The position numbers and the translations under genes were made by a program. A stretch of DNA of 64,000 nucleotides from Orychophragmus violaceus (taxonomy: Eukaryota > Streptophyta > Magnoliopsida > Brassicales > Brassicaceae): positions 19,159,082 through 19,223,081 of the forward strand of contig CM058230.1 in the NCBI GenBank assembly GCA_030180135.1. Direction: 5' to 3'. The stretch's first letter is position 1, and each line of letters opens with the position of its first letter. Positions 55,099-64,000 of the stretch are shown here, piece after piece. The notes beneath the pieces were generated by a model. That model ran no database searches and was not told the origin of the DNA. It saw nothing but the letters and a program-made list of their open reading frames with translations.

Positions 55099-58000
55099 AT
55101 GACTACTACAAGCACACAAAACACATTCTCGATCCGGTCTGTTCTCGAGAAGGAGAAGCTGACTGGAACGAACTTCCTGACATGGTCAAGGAACTTGAGG
55201 CTGGTCCTCAAGCAGGAGAAGAAGGATTATGTCCTTCGAGATCCCCTCCCCGAGAGGCCTCTTGCCAATGCTGCCAGGACTCTGCACAATGCTTGGGAAA
55301 AGCATTCGTCAGATGAAAATGATGTTTATTGCCTGATGTTGGTGACAATGACTCCTGAGCTGCAAAAACAGTTCGAAAGTGTATTGTCTCCAATCGAGAT
55401 CATGGCAAGCCTGAAATCGCTTTTTCAGGAGCAGGCTAGGACCGAGAGGTTCCAGACAGTTAAGAACCTCTTGGACTGTAAGTTGGCTGCGAATGCGGCA
55501 GTGAGTCCTCATGTTTTGAAGATGATGGGTTATCTCGATCATCTTCAGAAACTCGACTGCCCAATCAGCCAGGAACTTGCCTGCGACATCATTCTGCAGT
55601 CTTTACCTGCAAGCTATGATCAGTTCATTCTGAACTTTAACATGCATGGCTTGAGTAAGACACTGCCTGAGCTTCACGGAATGCTCAAGACTGCAGAGCC
55701 CAACTTGAAGAAAACCGCCAAGGACCCCAATGTACTTATGGTACAAAAGGGCAAGGGGTTTAAGAAGTCTTCTGCTAAGGATAAGGGAAAGGCCAAGGGT
55801 GTCCAAGTCGCGGACAAGGACACGCCAAAGCCCAAGCCCAAGTCCAAGGCTGGGCCTACTGACATGTGCAGGTTCTGCAAAGAACTGGGGCATTGGAGAA
55901 GAGATTGTAAGAAATTCCAGGAAGGTCTAAAGGAATTAAAGAAGAAGACTTTCGAGACTTCTTCATCAGGTATTTTTGTTATAGAAGTTAATACAACTAC
56001 TTCTGATAATACCTCATGGGTCATGGATACTGGTTGTGGGGCTCATATTTGTACTAATATGCAGGCACTCAGCAACAGTAGAAGGCTGAAGCAAGGACAA
56101 GTGGAGCTACGAGTTGGGAATGGAGCGAAAGTTTCAGCACTAGCTGTAGGAACATACTTGTTGTCTTTACCTTCGGGATTGATTTTAGAACTGAATAATT
56201 GTTATTTTGTACCTGCTATAAGCAGAAATATTATTTCAATTTCTTTGTTGGATTTGGAAGGTTATGATTTTTCAGTTAAGAATAAATTATGTTCCTTAAA
56301 TCGCAACAATTTGTTCTATGGTTCTGCCCCTCTTACGAATGGGCTTTACATACTCGATCAATCCGCGCCAATTTATAACATTAATACAAAACGGTTTAAA
56401 CCTAATGAGGAAAACCGAACGTTTCTATGGCATTGTCGTTTAGGGCACATCAGCGAGAAACGCATCAAGAGGCTCCATTCGAATGGACTTCTTGGCTCAT
56501 TTGACTTTGAGTCATGTGAGAAATGCGAATCATGCATGATGGGCAAAATGACACGGGCCCCCTTTAATAAACCTAACGAGAGGGCCAGTGACTTATTGGG
56601 CCTGATACACACTGATGTGTGTGGCCCAATGTCCACAAATGCAAGAGGAAACTATCAGTACTTCATTACCTTTACTGATGATTTCAGTAGGTATGGATAT
56701 GTTTATTTAATGAAACATAAGTCTGAATCTTTTGTGAAGTTCAGAGAATTCCAAAATGAAGTACAGAACCAACTTGGCAAAAGCATTAAGGCTCTTCGGT
56801 CCGACCGAGGAGGAGAATACTTAAGCCAAGAATTCAGTGATCATCTGAGAGAGTGTGGGATCGTATCCCAACTCACTCCTCCAGGAACACCTCAATGGAA
56901 TGGTGTGTCTGAAAGGAGAAATCGGACCTTATTGGATATGGTTCGATCTATGATGAGTCACACAGACCTTCCAATATCCCTTTGGGGATATGCTCTGCTA
57001 ACAGCAGTGTTCACTCTAAACAGAGCGCCATCAAAAGCAGTAGCAAAGACACCATATGAATTATGGACTGGAGTGGCTCCAGTGCTGTCTTATCTCAGAA
57101 TTTGGGGTTGTGAAGCCCATGTCAAGAGATTAATCTCAGATAAGCTTACACCAAAATCTGATAAATGCTACTTCATTGGTTATCCACGGGAAACCAAGGC
57201 TTATTACTTCTATCTACGTTCCGAGAACAAGATTTTTGTTGCCCGGGATAGTAACTTTCTTGAGAGAGAGTTTCTCTCTAAGAAAGACAGTGGGAGTAAG
57301 GTACTGCTTGAAGAAATTCAAGATGAACAGGATACTGCTCAACCTAATGAGGAAGAGCAGCAGGAGGATCTACAAGAAATTGTAGAGCCTGAACCTGTAG
57401 TACCTGAAGTTCGAAGATCCGGGAGGATCCGTCACGAACCCGAGAGATATCAGGGATTCCTCGTGACTAACTGTCATGATCTTTTGATCATTGATGGTGA
57501 TGAACCATCGAACTTCAATCAAGCCATGATGGGCCCAGATTCCTCTAAGTGGCGCAAGGCCACTGATTCCGAAATGGACTCCATGTCGGTCAACCAAGTG
57601 TTTTCGTTGGTTGACTTGCCTGCTGGTGTAAAAGCCATCGAGTGCAAATGGATCTTCAAGAAGAAGATTGACGTGGATGGAAATGTCCAGATTTATAAAG
57701 CCAGGTTGGTGGCAAAAGGTTTCAGACAAGTTCACGGTGTGGATTACGATGAAACCTATTCACCAGTGGCTATGATGAAATCTATTCGGATTCTACTAGC
57801 AACTGCAGCTTTTCATGATTATGAAATTTGGCAGATGGACGTGAAAACCGCCTTCCTGAATGGTATTCTGGAAGAGGATGTGTATATGACACAACCTGAC
57901 GGTTACATAGATCCAAAGAATGCTGGGAAAGTATGCAAGCTTCATAAATCCATTTATGGATTGAAGCAAGCATCGAGGAGCTGGAATCTTCGTTTTGATG

Positions 58001-59076
58001 AAGCGATCAAACAATTTGACTTCATCAGAAACGAAGAAGAACAATGCATGTATAAGAAATCTAGTGGGAGCAAGATCGTATTTCTTATTCTGTATGTCGA
58101 TGACATATTACTTCTCGGAAACGACGTTCCAATGCTGAAGTCTGTAAAGGACTGGCTTGGAAGTTGTTTTTCCATGAAAGACATGGGTGAAGCCGCATAC
58201 GTTCTTGGAATTAGGATCTATCGGGATAGACCTAAGAGGCTGATAGGCTTGTGTCAAGACTCATACATTGACAAAGTCCTACAAAGATTCAGCATGAAAG
58301 ATTCCAAGAAGGGCTTCACGCCAATGGTACATGGCACAACGCTAAGCAAGAAGCAGAGCCCTACGTCGGCTGCTGAGCTTGAGCGCATGAAGAATATTCC
58401 TTATGCATCTGCAATAGGATCTGTCATGTATGCCATGATCTGTACTCGTCCTGATGTTGCTTATGCATTGAGCATGACGAGTAGATACCAGTCAAATCCA
58501 GGTGAAAACCATTGGATTGCCGTAAAGAACATCTTGAAGTATCTAAGACATACTAAGGATAAGTTCTTAGTGTACGGTGGAAGTGATGTGCTTAAAGTCA
58601 GTGGATTCACGGACGCAAGTTTCCAGACAGACACAGATGATTTCCGGTCACAGTCCGGTTATGTCTTTTGTCTGAATGGCGGTGCAGTAAGTTGGAGAAG
58701 CTCCAAGCAGGACACCGTTGCTGATTCCACTACAGAAGCTGAATATATCGCCGCCTCGGAAGCAGCGAAGGAAGCTGTTTGGATACGAAAGTTCATTATG
58801 GAACTAGGTGTGATACCAGATGCGGCTGAGCCTCTGGCACTATTTTGTGACAACAATGGTGCTATAGCTCAGGCAAAGGAACCAAGATCACACCAGAAAT
58901 CCAAGCATGTTCAAAGAAGATATCACTTGATACGTGACATCATTAATAGAAAGGAAGTCAAGATCAGCCGAGTTCCGACAGATGATAATGTCGCTGATCC
59001 GTTGACAAAGCCACTCCCAAGGCCTAAGCTCGAGTTCCTGACTGAGGCTGTAGGCATTAGAAACATTGAAATGTAA
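55099..59076 (+). CDS. Copia-3 Gag-Pol polyprotein, intact, 1325 aa
   Basis: Domains in copia order. Gag opens with IRSVLEKEKLTGTNFLTWSR and ends in a CX2CX4HX4C zinc knuckle (CRFCKELGHWRRDC, 257-270) after a Lys-rich tract. The aspartic protease has WVMDTGCGAHIC (Asp310). Integrase has an HHCC-type zinc finger (HCRLGH..CEKCESC, 445-479) and catalytic Asp506 (HTDVCG), Asp569 (SDRGGEY) and Glu605 (SERRNR). RT is copia type with YVDD at 999-1002. RNase H ends with GFTDAS, AEYIA and ADPLTKPLPRPK. The start ATG 55099 follows TTTCAGAT, an acceptor-like site. The polyprotein should be cleaved by its own protease, reverse transcribe element RNA in cytoplasmic particles and integrate the copy. No disabled catalytic residue was found. 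I did not assign a copia lineage. Confidence 0.96.
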   Translation: MTTTSTQNTFSIRSVLEKEKLTGTNFLTWSRNLRLVLKQEKKDYVLRDPLPERPLANAARTLHNAWEKHSSDENDVYCLMLVTMTPELQKQFESVLSPIEIMASLKSLFQEQARTERFQTVKNLLDCKLAANAAVSPHVLKMMGYLDHLQKLDCPISQELACDIILQSLPASYDQFILNFNMHGLSKTLPELHGMLKTAEPNLKKTAKDPNVLMVQKGKGFKKSSAKDKGKAKGVQVADKDTPKPKPKSKAGPTDMCRFCKELGHWRRDCKKFQEGLKELKKKTFETSSSGIFVIEVNTTTSDNTSWVMDTGCGAHICTNMQALSNSRRLKQGQVELRVGNGAKVSALAVGTYLLSLPSGLILELNNCYFVPAISRNIISISLLDLEGYDFSVKNKLCSLNRNNLFYGSAPLTNGLYILDQSAPIYNINTKRFKPNEENRTFLWHCRLGHISEKRIKRLHSNGLLGSFDFESCEKCESCMMGKMTRAPFNKPNERASDLLGLIHTDVCGPMSTNARGNYQYFITFTDDFSRYGYVYLMKHKSESFVKFREFQNEVQNQLGKSIKALRSDRGGEYLSQEFSDHLRECGIVSQLTPPGTPQWNGVSERRNRTLLDMVRSMMSHTDLPISLWGYALLTAVFTLNRAPSKAVAKTPYELWTGVAPVLSYLRIWGCEAHVKRLISDKLTPKSDKCYFIGYPRETKAYYFYLRSENKIFVARDSNFLEREFLSKKDSGSKVLLEEIQDEQDTAQPNEEEQQEDLQEIVEPEPVVPEVRRSGRIRHEPERYQGFLVTNCHDLLIIDGDEPSNFNQAMMGPDSSKWRKATDSEMDSMSVNQVFSLVDLPAGVKAIECKWIFKKKIDVDGNVQIYKARLVAKGFRQVHGVDYDETYSPVAMMKSIRILLATAAFHDYEIWQMDVKTAFLNGILEEDVYMTQPDGYIDPKNAGKVCKLHKSIYGLKQASRSWNLRFDEAIKQFDFIRNEEEQCMYKKSSGSKIVFLILYVDDILLLGNDVPMLKSVKDWLGSCFSMKDMGEAAYVLGIRIYRDRPKRLIGLCQDSYIDKVLQRFSMKDSKKGFTPMVHGTTLSKKQSPTSAAELERMKNIPYASAIGSVMYAMICTRPDVAYALSMTSRYQSNPGENHWIAVKNILKYLRHTKDKFLVYGGSDVLKVSGFTDASFQTDTDDFRSQSGYVFCLNGGAVSWRSSKQDTVADSTTEAEYIAASEAAKEAVWIRKFIMELGVIPDAAEPLALFCDNNGAIAQAKEPRSHQKSKHVQRRYHLIRDIINRKEVKISRVPTDDNVADPLTKPLPRPKLEFLTEAVGIRNIEM

Positions 59077-59930
59077 TCTAAATTTGAGTGGGAGTTTTGT
59101 GAGCTTTATTTTAGTTATTTGATATGTTCTTGTAAAACATTATTTTATGTTTTAATGAAATTATTATTTCAAGATTATTTTAACTGTGATGAAATAATCG
59201 TTCCAAAATGATATGAACCATTTTATAGGTCATCGAAGTAAATGACTTGATCTTGAGTCATCGAAGTCATTTAGCTTGATCATGAGACCCTATATTTGAT
59301 AGATGTATTATATCATCCAGTCCCCAGTCGAAGGTTGTTGAAATTGGAACATCAACGACCGTGTGAGACTGGATTGGTACGTGACTTATGACAAAGTCTC
59401 TGTGTGTCATAGATGCGCGGCATCAAAGTCAGTACATAGGTGTATGTTGGGAACATACGACCGGACAAGACCCGCTTATAAGAACTCTTCAGGATATTTA
59501 TATCTGTGTCATAAGAGATTCTTACTACGACTATAGAGTATAGTCCTTAGACCTGAGTTCACATGCATGTGACTGCACATGGATTGATGTACTTTGATCA
59601 TTGTCTAACGCTATCATTCTGTGATAGCTATAAGGACCTTGTTTGGGTACATCATGAAATGAATAGTTTACAGTGATGGAACAAGATGGAATTTGTCCCT
59701 CCAATATAAATGGAGTGAATACCTCTAGGCCAATCGGAGATTTGAATACTGGAAAACGCATGGCCATGCTCAAACGGACTTTCCCGAGTCGTTTGGATTG
59801 TCAGTATCAAATCAGAGTCCGATGAACAAGATTAGGCTTTATAAGGATGACACCAATCTTGCCTTATGACTAATCGAGATATTGAGACAAAAGGATTATG
59901 AATACAGAGATTCCAGTACAAGTGGGAGAT
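59077..59930 (+). other. Copia-3 3' untranslated region and PPT
   Basis: No ORF. Similar in layout to the equivalent part of Copia-1 (about 15500-16343), ending ATTCCAGTACAAGTGGGAG, the PPT region. Confidence 0.75.
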
Positions 59931-60560
59931 TGTTGGAATTGTGTCCAGTAATCTCGGTACTGTCTCTAGAAAGTAAGAGTATGTCGAGATCAGACATAAG
60001 TCATATAATACTGGGGATCATGATGGCTTGCTAGAGTCCGCTCATGATCTATAAGTCTTGGACTTATTGCCTTTATTATATGATCCCATATGGGTCACAT
60101 GCCTAAGCTAACAGGAAAATGTGTAGGAACGGCTTAGCAGAAGTACGACAAAAGTGCTAGGCATTTGTCGTACTAAGAGAGAAAGATTAATGGGTCTGAT
60201 TAAATGGGATTTAATCAGATTGGGCCCAAAAGCCCAAAAGGGAAAGAGAAGGCTTTTAATGACTAAAAGCCAAGTCTTTTCTCCCCAACCCTAATCCCCA
60301 GCCGCGGCTACTCCTCTCTCTCTGCGCCTCTGTTCTTCGTGGTCTAGCAGCCATTTCCTTGTGAAGCGTGTGTGAACCTTTGGAGGATTCATCCCTCGGT
60401 GCATCTATCTGATCTCTGACCTGTTCTAAACCTTCCGCTGCAAGAAACAGGTAAAAGGTGAGATCATGTTATGATTCTAAATAAGAACACCTAGATCTGA
60501 TGCATGTTTAGGTTGATATCAATATGAGAATTGAATCAGGATCAACTGAACTATCCAACA
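59931..60560 (+). repeat. Copia-3 3' LTR, 630 bp
   Basis: Same length as the 5' LTR; the only difference noticed is GTCACACGC in the 5' copy versus GTCACATGC here (about 60099). Confidence 0.97.
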
Positions 60561-60565
60561 ATCAC

Positions 60566-61268
60566 TTCAGGTATCAGAGGATCTTTTACTGACTTCACCC
60601 CTAATACTGACTTAGATTTTCTCACCTAAGGGCTTGGTATACTTTATGTCGGATTCCCTGTTAGTTCTGACACAGCCTGTAAACCTGTCCTATTTAGTTC
60701 CCTTCTCCCCTTCTATAAAGTAAAAAAAAAATAATAAACTGAGGATGAGTTAGTAACTCCGAAGTGGTCATGAGAATAGTAGCAAACACTATTATCTCTC
60801 ATGTGATCCATGGAATGTGTCCAAAGTACACCCCATAACGGGAAGAACACTGATAAAAAAAAAAAATGATACCCAGTGGGGAAAAATCAGTTGTTAAAGA
60901 AGGGAAAGAGAAGAAAGGGACTAGAGAAAGATAGTATGGTGGTCTAGAGCTGATTAGGTAAGAATCCATGTGCCTTTAGATCGATACTCCTTAGGTGAGA
61001 CCGCACTTAAATACTTGCAGAAGTCAGTAGGGAGAATTTGAATGCTTGAATGTGATTGTGGAGTTTACCTAGGACAGTTGCTAAGTGTGGGGGAAGTACA
61101 TGTTGGTCTTGATATCCTGTGATTGATTCTTTCAGTGGTTTACTAAGGGGAATCTGAGTATTGTAGCTTCTAAGATGAAATGAGTTTCTGAAGAGTTTTC
61201 AAACCTCTTCACCATGTTTTAGTTCTATGTTTTGCTTGAGGGCAAGCAAAGGCTAAGTGTGGGGGAGT
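60566..61268 (+). other. E3 3' tail, part 2, with PPT
   Basis: Homologous to the second half of the E1 tail. PPT-like AAGTGTGGGGGAAG at about 61083, and AAGTGTGGGGGAGT at 61255-61268 directly before the LTR. Confidence 0.85.
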
Positions 61269-62487
61269 TGATATATCATGGTTTTTACTAGTTTTAGGCC
61301 ATGATATAGATGTGTTTTAGTGTCTTTTGTCTTTGTTTAGAGTCTTTTACAGGTATAATCAGGTTGGGAGCTAAATTGGAGATTATGGAGCATTTTGGAG
61401 ATTTTTGGAGAGATTGGCCGAGAGATAGAGTTCACTGTCCGAGACAGAGAAAGGTGTCGATCGTTGCACTCTAGCAACGATCGTTGCACCAGCGAGATGG
61501 GCCAAAAACTCGGCGGTTTAGAAGAGTGAAGATATTGCACTTTGATCCAGAAGTTCCTGATATTTACAAAGAAGCCCCTGGCCGAGATTATGCCTATATA
61601 ATAGAGTTTTTGGTGTTTTTATTAGGGACGCTTTATACTTTTTACCATACACTTTCATAATTAAGAGCAGAGGATTTTTAGAGCTTTTGGGGCTGATCTG
61701 AACCTAATTCATCATCTGTATTTGGAGAAGATTTCGAACCCCTTTTACTCTTATTCTTTTATGCAATTTACTTATCATATGATCATGTTTTCATTATCTA
61801 TGTCTGAGTAGATTCCTAGTTAGACTTAGGGTTTCTCACATAGGATTTTATGACTTGCTAGACTTGTTCGATTTCAGTTAAGGATTCAAACTATATCTGT
61901 TCTTCAATTTAATTGTGCTTAAAGCTAGTTCTAACCTGATCAATTAGAATCTAGATCTTAGGTTGCTAAATACGTCACGGAAGTGGGGTTTAGGAATCTG
62001 AACTAATTAAATTGGGCAATTAAACTTTGCGCAAACGAAAGTTTGGTTTAGGATAATTGTGAACATATCAAACTTGGACTTATTGCTAGTTTAATCTGTT
62101 AGTTCTCGCAAACGGAAGTTTGGTTTGCTGCACTTAGGCTTAGAGAATTATCGCAAAGGAATTTGGTTAATTCTATATCCGTGTTTTGAGTTCTAGAACT
62201 GTGCTTAATTAGATCCTTGCTGAATGAACTGTCTGCTAGTCTGATTTCCTGAGAATACCCTAGGTTTGACGCTTTTAATTACTTGCTTTCACAACCAATA
62301 ATCTCTACTACTGATTTACTTTCTTGCACTATTTTCAATACAATCACATTGCTTATTTCTAGTATTCATTCCCTACGGTTTGATTCTCTTGAGACCAAGT
62401 GTCCCTGTGGATTCGATAACCCTATATACTACTTTGACATTGCTGTACACTTGCAGTTTAGTATAGGGATTAATTCTTGACCTATCA
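61269..62487 (+). repeat. E3 3' LTR, 1219 bp
   Basis: About three differences from the 5' LTR (near 61389, 61734 and 62309). Palindrome pair at 61455-61487. Confidence 0.96.
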
Positions 62488-62706
62488 GTCGACCGATGCA
62501 CAAGGTGTGTCGGTCGATGCTTGATCAATAAATCGGACAGTGAGTTAAGCTCTCGGCCAAAACGTCCCAAAAGTCCCAAAATGCTCCAAATATCTCCAAT
62601 TAGCTCCAAACCTGATTAAACCTGTAAAAGACTCTAAACGAATACAAAAGACACTAAAAACACATCTATATCATGGTCTAAAATGGGTAAAAACCATGAT
62701 ATATCA
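62488..62706 (-). repeat. E2 5' LTR, distal part
   Basis: Resumes with target duplication GTCGA and CCGATGCACAAGG, matching 34555-34773 of the E2 3' LTR. It ends CATGATATATCA, followed by GTTGC, the E2 target duplication. Confidence 0.95.
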
Positions 62707-63503
62707 GTTGCGAATCCTAGAGTTCTAAACAAGCATTAATCTCAAGTTCTTTCGTTCACAATTCTCCTAAGCCAAATTTCTTTGCGAATAGTCAAATTGG
62801 TCATCTAAATTCTTTCTAGTTAATTAATCAACTTTCGTTGCAGAAATCAACCTAACATCAATAATCTAAGTGGCCAATTCAGATCAAGCGGTAAGAACAA
62901 CCCTAGATGAAGAACTAGAAAGATATGAATCCCTACAGATTGATCAACCTATAATTCCATGAAATCCCATGCGAGAATCCCTAAACCTAACTAGTAAACT
63001 ACTCAGACATGGCAATTGAAGCAAAAGACATGATGAATAGAAAACCAAATATCATAAAAGAGAAACAAAGAATATGAGTTCTCAATCTCTCTCTCTGAAT
63101 AAAAATAAAACTTAAGTCTGAAAGCGTAGCCTAAAAAAAGTGGCTAAAAACCCTAATATAATGATCTAAACTCGGCTGGGGCCTTTTTACAAATCTGGGA
63201 AGTTTCTGGGCAAAAACTGTAATTTCAGGATTTTTGTGCGCAGAACCCTGGAATCACCCTGTGTAGACCACTGCGTCGACCATGCACATACTGCGTCAAT
63301 CGGCGCAGTGCGAAAACGCAGCCAGTGAACTCTGTGAGATCTCTAAATAGTGCAAAATTGACCCAAATGCTTTCAAAACGTCCAATTAGGCTCCAAATGT
63401 CCTTAAACCTGTAAAACACCTGAAAAGACTCCAAAACACATAGAAAGACTCGATAACAAAGACATATACCATGGTTAAAAGTCCTAAAAACCATGATATA
63501 TCA
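62707..63503 (-). repeat. E4 5' LTR, distal part
   Basis: Continues from 33581 and ends CATGATATATCA at 63503, followed by ACTGA, the E4 target duplication. Contains a degenerate palindrome region near 63262-63305. Confidence 0.93.
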
Positions 63504-63508
63504 ACTGA

Positions 63509-63910
63509 CTGAATGTATGACTTGTTGCGTGATTATTTCTATGGCTAAGTGAGACGGGACGATCGCTCTCACTAAGCAATTCGTTTGCTTATGCCTCCTT
63601 TGTGGATGCAGGTGATCGTTCTGAGAAGGCTTAGACGCGAGACTAAAGGCGGCTAGATGGAAAGGATGGTTAGATTTTGGGTAGATTTGGTTAAGTATGA
63701 ATGTAATAGCTTAGTGGCAAACTGATCATTGTACTTAAACCTCGAAAATTTATCTAAGTCTGTTTTATCCTTAAAAATGCTTGTCTAGTTCGGATTGAAA
63801 ACACAAAATAATTCTAAAGTATGGAAAAATTCAAAATTGGCCTAAGTCTGATCGAGGAAGTCGACCTAAACATTACCTTCGGGTGGGAAAAATTGGGTCG
63901 GGACGTTTCA
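63509..63910 (+). repeat. E5 3' LTR, distal part
   Basis: Resumes after the E4 target duplication and ends GGTCGGGACGTTTCA, a CA end matching the TG start at 29902. Sequence after 63910 (ATTGGCC..) is flanking DNA with no recognised gene. Confidence 0.8.
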
Positions 63911-64000
63911 ATTGGCCTTCTTACCATTTCAAAATATATGTAGGAGAGTAGCCTAGCCCATCCCCTCAGACCAGACTGGGCTTTATTGCCAATCCTTTGA

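Larger units (their letters stand above)
52822..60560 (+). mobile_element. Copia-3: intact Ty1/copia retrotransposon, innermost of the nest
   Basis: Two 630-bp LTRs (52822-53451 and 59931-60560; TGTTGGAA..CCAACA) for which I see a single difference. Target duplication ATCAC (52817-52821 and 60561-60565). PBS to initiator Met tRNA at 53453, PPT AAGTGGGAGAT just before the 3' LTR, and one uninterrupted 1325-aa polyprotein. An unusually long leader (1.65 kb) and 3' untranslated region (0.85 kb) frame the ORF. At an assumed 1.5e-8 substitutions per site per year, one difference implies an age on the order of 50,000 years. It is a plausible active element. Confidence 0.97.
48111..62487 (+). mobile_element. 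E3: young Athila-like gag-protease element (plus strand), nested in E2's 5' LTR
   Basis: Two 1219-bp LTRs (48111-49329 and 61269-62487) differ at only about three positions. Target duplication GTCGA (48106-48110 and 62488-62492). Perfect PBS to tRNA-Asp at 49336-49353. An intact gag-protease ORF (49603-52167) is followed by a tail split by Copia-3. No RT, RNase H or integrase coding is present. Without Copia-3 the element is about 6.6 kb. All cis-acting parts look functional, so it could move if enzymes came from elsewhere. Confidence 0.96.
33582..62706 (-). mobile_element. E2: Athila-like element with full pol (minus strand), nested in E4's LTR
   Basis: The 3' LTR is 33582-34773. The tail is 34774-36042, pol 36043-40011, and the gag C-terminal part 40012-40139 plus 46765-47212. 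The 5' LTR is truncated (47213-48110 plus 62488-62706). Target duplication GTTGC (33577-33581 and 62707-62711) defines one insertion. Two later insertions split it: E1 in gag and E3 in the 5' LTR. A deletion has removed the PBS, leader and N-terminal gag, joining gag directly to mid-LTR at about 47212/47213. Pol is intact, so E2 could have supplied enzymes in trans but cannot itself complete the cycle. Confidence 0.93.
30905..63503 (-). mobile_element. E4: Athila-like LTR retrotransposon remnant (minus strand), nested in E5's LTR
   Basis: The minus-strand 3' LTR fragment (30905-32090) starts TGATAGGTCAAG. The 5' LTR is 33214-33581 plus 62707-63503 (ending CATGATATATCA), split by E2. The PBS TGGCGCCGTTGCCGGGGA, complementary to tRNA-Asp, lies on the minus strand at 33208-33191. 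Target duplication ACTGA (30900-30904 and 63504-63508) proves one insertion event. Everything from mid-gag through pol to within the 3' LTR is deleted; the junction at 32090/32091 falls right after a CGATCG core. Confidence 0.92.
26060..63910 (+). mobile_element. E5: 5'-truncated Ty3/gypsy chromovirus, outermost of the nest
   Basis: Only the pol 3' part (about 26060-29884), PPT and 3' LTR remain; 5' LTR, PBS, gag and protease are missing. The 3' LTR starts TGTAACGTCC at 29902 after AAATGGGGGAGAGT. It is interrupted at 30904 by E4 (TSD ACTGA) and resumes at 63509, ending GGGACGTTTCA at 63910. Removing the insert gives an LTR of about 1405 bp. A C-terminal chromodomain (29690-29830) marks it as a chromovirus. 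It also holds an organelle-derived insert and a CACTA MITE. The left truncation point is imprecise. Confidence 0.9.

Overview
This is plant nuclear DNA, almost certainly from a Brassicaceae genome. The two intact host genes encode proteins very like Arabidopsis DCP5 and a plant CWC16/YJU2B-type splicing factor. They are spliced with short GT..AG introns, and a broken cytochrome b561 gene lies between them. From memory, this order resembles a block of Arabidopsis chromosome 1; I could not check that. Most of the rest of the window is transposable elements of at least seven kinds.

Layout. 1-1357: N-terminal remnant of a Mutator-like transposase (minus strand). 1.4-5.6 kb: very AT-rich DNA without genes, holding a Stowaway-like MITE, tandem duplications and Helitron ends. 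5.6-6.7 kb: possible promoter and first exons of an unrecognised, probably truncated gene. 6.9-17.25 kb: a decayed LINE split by a 6.9-kb Ty1/copia element (Copia-1, 10143-17043, TSD CATCC). 17271-18648: a poly(A)-tailed non-LTR retroposon with an 11-bp TSD. 18.7-25.9 kb: the host gene island, DCP5 (19015-21890), cytochrome b561 pseudogene (about 22390-23300) and the CWC16-type gene (23760-25864), all on the plus strand.

From about 26060 to 63910 there is one nested transposon stack. A 5'-truncated chromovirus (E5) received, in its 3' LTR, an Athila-like element E4 (30905-63503, TSD ACTGA). E4's 5' LTR received E2 (33582-62706, TSD GTTGC). E2 was hit twice: in gag by E1 (40140-46764, TSD GCAGT) and in its 5' LTR by E3 (48111-62487, TSD GTCGA). 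E3's tail received an intact Ty1/copia element, Copia-3 (52822-60560, TSD ATCAC). A CACTA MITE, a 0.3-kb organelle-derived segment with a tRNA-His(GUG)-like sequence and a Harbinger-like MITE decorate E5 and E4. LTR divergence fits this order: Copia-3 is nearly perfect, then E3, then E1.

How the parts work together. Copia-3 keeps every part a self-mobile copia element needs. E2 carries a complete Athila-type pol (protease, RT, RNase H, integrase) but has lost its leader and most of gag. E1 and E3 share its LTR and tail organisation yet carry only a gag-protease ORF, so they probably depended on an E2-like partner.

The most striking unexplained signal is a pair of CG-rich palindromes (consensus TGYRTCGRTCGWYRCA) whose centres lie 20-23 bp, usually 21 bp, apart. 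More than 25 such pairs occur in two unrelated superfamilies (Copia-1 and the Athila-like elements). They lie in LTRs, leaders and 3' tails and at domain boundaries inside gag and pol.
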